From positions 1 through 9,518 of the forward strand of contig CANQLF010000025.1 in the NCBI GenBank assembly GCA_947624635.1: DNA of 9,518 bases, written 5' to 3'. The DNA is from an uncultured Bacilli bacterium. Its GTDB lineage: Bacteria; Bacillota_I; Bacilli_A; RF39; UBA660. Below the pieces are notes generated by a model. It saw only the letters and a list, made by a program, of their open reading frames with translations. It did not search any database and was not told the origin of the DNA. Positions 4,793 through 9,518 of the stretch are shown one piece after another. How positions within the stretch are numbered: the first letter of the stretch is position 1; each line of letters begins with the position of its first letter. The position numbers and the translations under genes were made by a program.

Positions 4793-6946
4793 ATGGGACT
4801 TACAAGTAAAAGTACAGGACTTAGCGTGGTTAGTGATGAACTCATCGATTTGAAATTTAATATTTCAGAAAAAATAATTGCTTTAGCTGGTAATCCTAAT
4901 GTTGGAAAAAGTACTGTATTTAATGAACTTACTGGTCTAAATCAACATACTGGTAATTGGCCTGGAAAAACTATCGCAAACGCAAAAGGTTATTATAAAT
5001 ATAAAGATAAAACATTTACTTTAGTAGATATTCCTGGAACTTATTCATTAATGGCTAATTCACCTGAAGAAGAAGTCGCAAGAGATTTTATTTGTTTTGG
5101 TAATCCTGATGTTACGATTGTTGTAGTGGACGCAACATGTTTAGAAAGAAATCTTAATTTGGTTTTACAAGTTTTAGAAGTTACTAGTAATGTAGTTGTA
5201 TGTGTTAATTTAATTGATGAAGCTAAAAAAAAGAAAATTGAAATAGATTTTGATAAATTATCAAATATACTTAATTGTCCAGTTGTGGGTTGTAGTGCGA
5301 GAAATAAAATTGGTTTGGATAAATTACAGGAAGAAGTTTATAAACTAGCTTATAATGATAAAGAAAATAAAACTTACAAAATTAAATATTGTGAGGAAAT
5401 AGAAAATTCTATTGAAAAAGTAGAAGATGTTTTAAAAAATATTGTTAAAGATAAAATAAGTTCTAGATTTTTAGCTATTAAGTTATTAGATTTAGATGAT
5501 ACTTTAGAAAAATCTATTAATAATTATTTAGGTTTTAATATAATGGATGATATTAAGGTTAAAAATATTTTAGAAGAAGTTAAAAAAGAATTAGATGATA
5601 ATGGGATAAAGCCATATTTATTAAGGGATAAAATAGTATCTGAAATAATAGTAAATAGTGAAGAAATATATAAAAGATGTGTTACTTTAAAAAATGAAAA
5701 ATATAAAGATAGAGATAAAAGAATAGATAAAATATTGACATCTAAAATAACAGGTATTCCAATAATGATACTTCTATTTGCATTTATATTTTGGCTTACT
5801 ATAACAGGTGCGAATTATCCATCCGAAGTACTTAGTAAATTTTTGTTTTACATTCAAGATAAGTTGTTAGAATTTTTTAACTTTATTCATGCACCAAGTT
5901 TTGTAAGTGGAATTTTGGTTATGGGTGTATACAGAACTTTAGCTTGGGTTGTATCTGTAATGTTACCACCCATGGCGATATTTTTTCCTTTGTTTACACT
6001 ACTTGAAGATTCCGGTTTTCTACCAAGAATTGCATTTAATTTGGATAAGTTTTTTAAGAGTGCCTGTGCACATGGTAAGCAAGCGCTTACTATGATAATG
6101 GGTGTTGGATGTAATGCTTGTGGGGTTATTGGATGTAGGATTATAGATTCACCTAGAGAAAGATTGATTGCGATATTAACTAATAATTTTATGCCATGTA
6201 ATGGTAGATATCCTACTTTAATTGCGATAATTACTATGTTCATTTCAGGTGTATATTTTACAGGTACATTGTCTAATATATTTTCTACTATACTTTTAAC
6301 TTTACTTATTATTTTGGCAGTTATTATGACTTTATTTGTATCAAAAATATTATCTAAGACCTTACTTAAGGGAATGCCTTCATCATTTACACTAGAGCTA
6401 CCACCATATAGGAAACCTCAAATAGGAAAAGTATTGGCAAGATCTATAATGGATAGAACTTTATTTGTTTTAGGTAGAGCATTTGTTGTAGCTGCTCCTG
6501 CTGGTTTAATTATTTGGCTTTTATCCAACGTGTATATATCAGGTAGTAGTATCTTGTCTTACTGTACTGCATTTTTTGATCCATTTGGTAAGTTAATTGG
6601 TTTAGATGGAGTTATTGTTATGGCCTTTATTTTAGGTTTTCCAGCAAATGAAATCGTTATTCCAATTATTATTATGAGTTATATGGCTACTGGTAACTTA
6701 ATAGACTTTGATAATTTATCTGCACTTAAAACCTTACTTATAGATAATGGATGGACCCTTACTACTGCGATATGTACTATGGTAATGTGTTTGTTTCACT
6801 TTCCATGTGGAACTACTTGTCTTACGATAAAAAAAGAAACAGGTAGTTTAAAATGGACGATTGTTTCAATACTTTTACCAACTGTTATTGGAATAAGTTT
6901 ATGTTTTATAATAGCAACTATTTCTAGAGTTATTAGCTTGTTTTAA
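4793..6946 (+). CDS. feoB: Ferrous iron transport protein B
   Basis: Inner-membrane Fe(II) transporter with an N-terminal GTPase domain; 717 residues, normal for FeoB. G motifs: G1 GNPNVGKS (33-40), G2 within NWPGKT (55-60), G3 DIPG (79-82), G4 NLID (139-142), G5 SAR (about 168-170). A roughly 30-residue leader (MGLTSKSTGLSVV) before G1 is typical of clostridial-type FeoB. The C-terminal half is a multi-span membrane domain with two Gate repeats carrying the Cys-rich forms GCNACG (about 439-444) and PCNGRYP (about 468), instead of the proteobacterial GCNVPA and PCSARLP. A late FHFPCGTTCLTIKKETGS block gives a further conserved Cys pair. The start ATG 4793 follows AGGGGGGA. There is no FeoC in the window; a 15-bp terminator hairpin follows at once. 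Confidence 0.97.
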   Translation: MGLTSKSTGLSVVSDELIDLKFNISEKIIALAGNPNVGKSTVFNELTGLNQHTGNWPGKTIANAKGYYKYKDKTFTLVDIPGTYSLMANSPEEEVARDFICFGNPDVTIVVVDATCLERNLNLVLQVLEVTSNVVVCVNLIDEAKKKKIEIDFDKLSNILNCPVVGCSARNKIGLDKLQEEVYKLAYNDKENKTYKIKYCEEIENSIEKVEDVLKNIVKDKISSRFLAIKLLDLDDTLEKSINNYLGFNIMDDIKVKNILEEVKKELDDNGIKPYLLRDKIVSEIIVNSEEIYKRCVTLKNEKYKDRDKRIDKILTSKITGIPIMILLFAFIFWLTITGANYPSEVLSKFLFYIQDKLLEFFNFIHAPSFVSGILVMGVYRTLAWVVSVMLPPMAIFFPLFTLLEDSGFLPRIAFNLDKFFKSACAHGKQALTMIMGVGCNACGVIGCRIIDSPRERLIAILTNNFMPCNGRYPTLIAIITMFISGVYFTGTLSNIFSTILLTLLIILAVIMTLFVSKILSKTLLKGMPSSFTLELPPYRKPQIGKVLARSIMDRTLFVLGRAFVVAAPAGLIIWLLSNVYISGSSILSYCTAFFDPFGKLIGLDGVIVMAFILGFPANEIVIPIIIMSYMATGNLIDFDNLSALKTLLIDNGWTLTTAICTMVMCLFHFPCGTTCLTIKKETGSLKWTIVSILLPTVIGISLCFIIATISRVISLF

Positions 6947-6993
6947 AAAATATCAACAATAATTTAGTTAATTATTGTTGATATATATTTTTT
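6945..6993. terminator. Bidirectional terminator between feoB and the isomerase gene
   Basis: A perfect 15-bp stem (6950-6964 with 6970-6984) with a 5-base loop, an A run on the left (6945-6949) and a T run on the right (6988-6993), so it can terminate from both sides. It starts directly after the feoB TAA. On the minus strand it contains the last codons and the stop (6966-6964) of the isomerase gene, so it is terminator and coding sequence at once. Confidence 0.85.
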
Positions 6994-7599
6994 AATTTCA
7001 TCATCTTTAGCATTTTCAATAAAATATTCTTTAAAATTTTTACCGCTTATTGTTTGTTTTAAAAAATCTTGATCTATATTTTTTAAAATATCTATCATAT
7101 TAGTATGAGTAATTTTCTTTACGTCATCTAATATTTTTTTATTTCTTTGTTCTGGTATGACCCTTTCTTTTGGATAACCTTTACCAAATTCTTCTTTAAA
7201 TAAATTATCGAAAATATCTTTAAGTTTTAATTCACTACCCCATCCAAAATCTTTAGCAAATGGTATCGCAATAGCATTTCCATTATTTATTTGTCCAAAA
7301 AGATATGCATCTAAACTATCTGTAATATGACCACATAATACATTAGGAAATGAATTACAAGCAAGCATTGCACCTTCTCCTGTTCCACATCCAGTTATGA
7401 CAAAATCTACTGCTTTACTATTTAATAATATCGCACTGAGTAGTCCTACTTGAACATAGGTTAATTCGTTATCTTCTATATCATACATACCATAATTATA
7501 AACTGTATGCCCATATTTTTTTGATACTTCATCTAAACATTCATAAATCATTTTATTTTTATCAGCTTGACTATTTTCATTTATTAAAGCAATTTTCAT
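6964..7599 (-). CDS. RpiB/LacA/LacB-family sugar-phosphate isomerase
   Basis: Probable cytosolic aldose-ketose isomerase acting on a phosphorylated sugar (ribose-5-phosphate/ribulose-5-phosphate or a galactose-6-phosphate type substrate); which one cannot be read off. The 211-residue product has the family glycine loop GCGTGEG (70-76) followed by ACNSFPNVLCG, where RpiB has GTGxGxS..NK..G, and then NNGNAIAIP. RpiB itself is about 150 residues; this longer form has a Lys-rich C-terminal helical extension of about 60, as in a known larger subfamily. I choose ATG 7599 (MKIALINENS) because GAGGTG is 6 bases upstream; the GTG at 7608 lies within that site. The gene follows the SleB-like gene by 47 bases on the same strand and may be co-transcribed. 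The last codons are inside the feoB terminator. Confidence 0.85.
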   Translation of the reverse strand: MKIALINENSQADKNKMIYECLDEVSKKYGHTVYNYGMYDIEDNELTYVQVGLLSAILLNSKAVDFVITGCGTGEGAMLACNSFPNVLCGHITDSLDAYLFGQINNGNAIAIPFAKDFGWGSELKLKDIFDNLFKEEFGKGYPKERVIPEQRNKKILDDVKKITHTNMIDILKNIDQDFLKQTISGKNFKEYFIENAKDDEIKKYISTIIN

Positions 7600-7646
7600 A
7601 TATTTCACCTCAAGTCCATTTTATCATCTTTTTATCTTTTTTTAAA

Positions 7647-8084
7647 TTATCTTTTTATTTTAGGACATACTCCTTCATATGGTTCATAAAAACAATGATT
7701 TTTGTATCTACCTGAAAACTGTTGATTATACCAAATATCTACGCATTCTTCTCCTTCAGCTGGTGCATAAAACCATAGTGCATTAGTTGCAGGATAATAG
7801 TATTCTCCTCTTAAAACACGTCTAGCTAATTCTTTTTCTCTTTCTGTTGCTGCTGATTGAAATAAAGGACTATATACACCGCTAAACCCTCCAGGTGATT
7901 GATATGCGACGTCATAAATTGTTCTAACATCTTTAAAATCTAGACATTCGACTAAAGCTCTATTTACAATTACATTTCCTACCATAAGCATTCCAAGTTC
8001 ACCTTCACCTACTGCTTCTGCTCTCATAAGCCTTGCAAGTAAATCCACATCTCTTTCTGTATATGCAATTACACCATTCATCAT
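7647..8084 (-). CDS. SleB/CwlJ-like cell wall hydrolase
   Basis: Peptidoglycan hydrolase of the Hydrolase_2 family, known for spore-cortex lytic enzymes SleB and CwlJ. The 145-residue product is close to CwlJ length (about 140) and, like CwlJ, has no signal peptide or PG-binding domain. Visible features: LLARLMRAEAVGEGE with the likely catalytic Glu23 in RAEA, GNVIVNR, YQSPGGFSGVYSP, ALWFY and a C-terminal NHCFYEPYEGVCP with two Cys. I choose ATG 8084: AGGGTGAT precedes it at good spacing, and the GTG at 8093 lies within that site. GC is visibly higher than in the neighbours (about 30-45% in the lines I counted). If it is a cortex lytic enzyme, the organism forms spores; a vegetative role is also possible. 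Confidence 0.85.
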   Translation of the reverse strand: MMNGVIAYTERDVDLLARLMRAEAVGEGELGMLMVGNVIVNRALVECLDFKDVRTIYDVAYQSPGGFSGVYSPLFQSAATEREKELARRVLRGEYYYPATNALWFYAPAEGEECVDIWYNQQFSGRYKNHCFYEPYEGVCPKIKR

Positions 8085-8120
8085 AAGTATCACCCTATTA
8101 AAAATATATGTATTTTAATT

Positions 8121-8162
8121 ATTTTTATGTTATGGTTGATTTTTATGTTATGCTTATGTTAT
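8121..8162 (+). repeat. Short tandem repeat in the tRNA promoter
   Basis: ATTTTTATGTTATG occurs at 8121-8134 and again at 8139-8152, followed by a shortened TTATGTTAT at 8154-8162. The last unit supplies the TGtTATAAT extended -10 of the tRNA promoter, and the second overlaps the -35. Confidence 0.6.
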
Positions 8163-8165
8163 AAT
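8136..8165 (+). promoter_or_regulatory. Promoter of tRNA-Trp
   Basis: TTGATT (8136-8141), 18 bp, TATAAT (8160-8165), with TG one base before the -10 (extended -10). The start point would be near 8172, about 17 nt upstream of the mature tRNA. Confidence 0.65.
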
Positions 8166-8188
8166 TTTATTGTTTTGAAAGAGCTTAT

Positions 8189-8262
8189 AGGGGATTAGTT
8201 AAATGGTATAATAGGAGTCTCCAAAACTTTAGTTGGGAGTTCGATTCTCTCATCCCCTGCCA
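8189..8262 (+). tRNA. tRNA-Trp (anticodon CCA)
   Basis: A complete cloverleaf of 74 nt including an encoded CCA. Acceptor AGGGGAT (8189-8195) pairs fully with ATCCCCT (8252-8258); discriminator G 8259, then CCA. The D arm contains AGTTAAATGGTATAAT. The anticodon stem GGAGT/ACTTT (two G-U pairs) holds the loop CTCCAAA with anticodon CCA at 8221-8223, reading UGG. T arm GGGAG/CTCTC with loop TTCGATT. It stands alone. tRNA 3' ends are common integration sites and AT-rich accessory DNA follows, but no second copy of the tRNA end is in the window. Confidence 0.95.
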
Positions 8263-8330
8263 GAGAAATTATTTGCTTTATAGCAATTTATAATATATTA
8301 TCAGAGAATACGAAAAAAATAGCAAAGGTA

Positions 8331-8358
8331 TTGACGTTTATCCAAAAATCAGTACAAT
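8331..8358 (+). promoter_or_regulatory. Promoter of a third tiny RNA
   Basis: TTGACG (8331-8336), 16 bp, TACAAT (8353-8358): near consensus at both hexamers. A hairpin with a long T run follows within 20 nt, so the product is a short RNA, not an mRNA. Confidence 0.55.
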
Positions 8359-8364
8359 TGTAGA

Positions 8365-8411
8365 TGTCTAGTACTGACAGCTAAATTTAATTTAGTGCGT
8401 CAGTTTTTTTT
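8365..8411 (+). ncRNA. Candidate tiny RNA related to the Abi-linked RNAs
   Basis: Predicted RNA of about 47 nt between the promoter at 8331-8358 and a T run at 8404-8411. Its hairpin has the stem base ACTGAC/GTCAGT (8373-8378 with 8399-8404), identical to copy 2 of the Abi-linked RNAs and, apart from one G-U, to copy 1. Inside is a second helix CTAAAT/ATTTAG. The 13 bases entering the hairpin, GTCTAGTACTGAC, match copy 2 GTTCAGAACTGAC at 10 of 13. There is no Abi gene beside it, so it could be an orphan copy, a decoy, or an unrelated RNA with a similar terminator. Confidence 0.45.
8371..8411 (+). terminator. Terminator hairpin of the third tiny RNA
   Basis: An outer 6-bp stem and an inner 6-bp stem separated by a small internal loop, followed directly by eight T. 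A convincing intrinsic terminator whatever the RNA does. Confidence 0.75.
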
Positions 8412-8613
8412 AACTATTGATAGATTTAACTTTCTTGATTTATATTTTCAACTTAAGTCAAAAGTTATGCCGATTGGTGATTATCATATTAATTTTAAAA
8501 TGACAAAATTATCAAATAAGAAAAAAGAATTTACAATAAAGTGTTTTAATCTTGATGAATTTAGAAAAGAAAAAACTATTAATAATATGAATAGCAAATA
8601 TGAATTAGAATAA
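8395..8613 (+). pseudogene. Possible gene remnant, unknown
   Basis: An open frame of up to 72 codons, composition like a real gene (YFQLKSK, DYHINFKM, FTIKCFNLDEFRKE), but its only upstream start, GTG 8395, lies inside a terminator hairpin, and the internal ATG 8467 lacks a ribosome site. No family recognised. Most likely the 3' end of a lost gene, or a chance frame in AT-rich DNA. Confidence 0.3.
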
Positions 8614-8621
8614 ATATTGTT

Positions 8622-8649
8622 ATATAGTTATATTAAATATTAACTATAT
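8622..8649. promoter_or_regulatory. Inverted repeat upstream of the first membrane gene
   Basis: A perfect 9-bp inverted repeat, ATATAGTTA (8622-8630) and TAACTATAT (8641-8649), with a 10-base centre. It overlaps the expected -35 region of a TATAAT at 8655-8660. It could be an operator or, less likely given the lack of a T run, a terminator of whatever preceded it. Confidence 0.4.
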
Positions 8650-8654
8650 TGTAG

Positions 8655-8660
8655 TATAAT
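8655..8660 (+). promoter_or_regulatory. -10 box before the small membrane genes
   Basis: TATAAT about 40 bp before ATG 8701; the best -35 is only TTAAAT (8633-8638, 16 bp spacing), inside the inverted repeat. It probably drives both membrane genes. Confidence 0.4.
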
Positions 8661-8700
8661 AATTAGTGAAAAAAATAGTAATTTGTAGGAGTGTAAAATT

Positions 8701-9138
8701 ATGAAAAAAGTAATTTATATAATATCAACATTATTGAAAAGTTTATTATTATTGTGGGTACCAATATTATTAATTGAAGAAACATTTTTATTAAATTACA
8801 TTGATGCAGGAATTTATGTGTTTTCACTTATTATAAGTATTTTATGTTTAATTATGTATATTAAAACTTACAAAAATATAAATAAAAAACAAATAAATTG
8901 TTATTTATATAATATAATCAATACAATATTATTAGTAATTTTTAATATAGCATTAGGATATTTATTTCTAAATTTAATAGATTTAAATGTATTTCATCAG
9001 TGTTTAGGAAGTGGATGGGATTGTTTTTTGTTTGGTATAGAATATTTAATTATTGGAATTGAATATGCACTTTTTTCAGTAATAACATTAATAATATGGT
9101 TAATTGTGAGATTAATTAAATATTTAAATTCAAAATAA
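8701..9138 (+). CDS. Small four-helix membrane protein, unknown
   Basis: Not recognised. The 145-residue protein has four predicted membrane segments at about residues 5-29, 36-54, 70-93 and 110-139, with short Lys-rich loops (KTYKNINKKQ) and a Lys/Arg-rich end. The loop before the last segment carries two Cys, in CLGSGWDC (about 101-108), which could form a disulfide if outside or bind metal. ATG 8701 has AGGAG about 9 bases upstream. Composition is extreme (near 8% GC in one 60-base line), like other accessory genes here. It is followed by a second small membrane gene with a similar leader, so the pair looks like an operon or a diverged duplication. A toxin-immunity or transport-accessory role would be a guess. 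Confidence 0.7.
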   Translation: MKKVIYIISTLLKSLLLLWVPILLIEETFLLNYIDAGIYVFSLIISILCLIMYIKTYKNINKKQINCYLYNIINTILLVIFNIALGYLFLNLIDLNVFHQCLGSGWDCFLFGIEYLIIGIEYALFSVITLIIWLIVRLIKYLNSK

Positions 9139-9164
9139 ATTAAATTACAATTTATATTAGTAAG

Positions 9165-9180
9165 AGAAATAGTAATTTGT
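9165..9180 (+). repeat. Duplicated leader sequence (second copy)
   Basis: The 15-mer AAATAGTAATTTGTA occurs just before both small membrane genes (in the lines 8641-8700 and 9121-9180), each time followed by a ribosome site and ATGAAAAAA. This suggests the second gene and its leader arose by tandem duplication, or that both leaders bind the same factor. Confidence 0.55.
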
Positions 9181-9195
9181 AAAAATGGAGGAATT

Positions 9196-9516
9196 ATGAA
9201 AAAAATTTGGAAAGAAATATTAATATTAACAATACAATTATTTTTGTTTTATATTGTTCCTTTATTTGCAGGAGTGACAGAAATGGGTTTAGTATTATTA
9301 CTTATAGTTGGAACATTTATTCTTTCTATAATAATATCTAGTATATCTAAAGAAAAATTAAAATATTTTTATCCCTTAGTCGTTTCAATATTATTTATAC
9401 CATCAATCTTTATTTACTATAATGAAACAGCTTTAATTCAAATAGTTTGGTATTTTGTTGATTCTTTGATTGGTTTAGTAATAGGAACAATTATTTATAA
9501 ATTAACTAATAAATAA
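9196..9516 (+). CDS. Small membrane protein, unknown
   Basis: Not recognised by name. The 106-residue protein has about four predicted membrane segments (roughly residues 7-25, 29-48, 58-74 and 80-101) with a central charged loop SKEKLKYFYP and a conserved-looking FIYYNETALIQIVWY stretch. I have the impression that similar proteins occur as uncharacterised genes in other Bacillota. ATG 9196 has GGAGG 5 bases upstream, so translation is well supported. It follows the first membrane gene by 57 bases with no terminator, and probably shares its transcript. It ends with TAA two bases before the window edge, so any further operon members are unseen. Confidence 0.75.
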   Translation: MKKIWKEILILTIQLFLFYIVPLFAGVTEMGLVLLLIVGTFILSIIISSISKEKLKYFYPLVVSILFIPSIFIYYNETALIQIVWYFVDSLIGLVIGTIIYKLTNK

Positions 9517-9518
9517 TT

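Noticed and set aside
5887..6243. 118-residue minus-strand frame inside feoB
   Set aside because: It is antisense to the Gate region of feoB; the real coding strand is unambiguous.
7521..7715. 64-residue plus-strand frame
   Set aside because: Antisense to the isomerase start and the SleB-like end; composition is Phe/Ser-rich shadow.
8263..8300. Terminator after tRNA-Trp (TTGCT-TTAT-AGCAA)
   Set aside because: The stem is only 5 bp and no T run follows, so it is too weak to call.
1..9518. Alternative genetic code (TGA as Trp), suggested by the absence of TGA stops
   Set aside because: All genes keep full length with TGA read as stop, Trp is TGG throughout, and the tRNA has a CCA anticodon. 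Lack of TGA stops fits a low-GC genome and a small sample.

Overview
The window is AT-rich DNA of a low-GC Bacillota. The clues are strong GGAGG-like ribosome sites, sigma-A style promoters, TAA/TAG stops only (no gene ends in TGA), TGG for Trp with a CCA-anticodon tRNA, a clostridial/bacillar-style FeoB and a spore-cortex-type (SleB/CwlJ) hydrolase. The hydrolase hints at a spore former. I cannot name the species.

Housekeeping blocks: pta (phosphate acetyltransferase, +) opens the window and ends at a clear terminator. Further on come a YegS/DagK-type lipid kinase (-), the ferrous-iron operon feoA-feoB (+), an RpiB/LacA/LacB-family isomerase and a SleB/CwlJ-like hydrolase (both -), and tRNA-Trp(CCA) (+).

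Accessory island 1 (about 1180-3455) lies between pta and the lipid kinase. Read on the minus strand it holds an XRE regulator, two tandem tiny RNA units (about 42 and 54 nt, each a promoter or -10 box followed almost at once by a terminator-like hairpin), and then a HEPN-domain Abi_2 (AbiD/AbiF-type) protein with its own strong promoter. A divergent, extremely AT-rich unknown gene lies behind xre. The two RNAs share a GTTCAGAACTG block and a compensated stem. The best reading is an AbiF-type abortive-infection toxin with cognate small RNAs. This is the most interesting system in the window.

Accessory island 2 (about 8263-9518) follows the tRNA. It holds a third tiny promoter-plus-hairpin RNA whose stem base is the same as in the Abi-linked RNAs, a probable gene remnant, and two very AT-rich small membrane-protein genes with duplicated leader sequence.

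A strand-symmetric word, TGCGA/TCGCA, is frequent in pta, feoAB and the isomerase and absent from both islands, so it separates resident from accessory DNA here.
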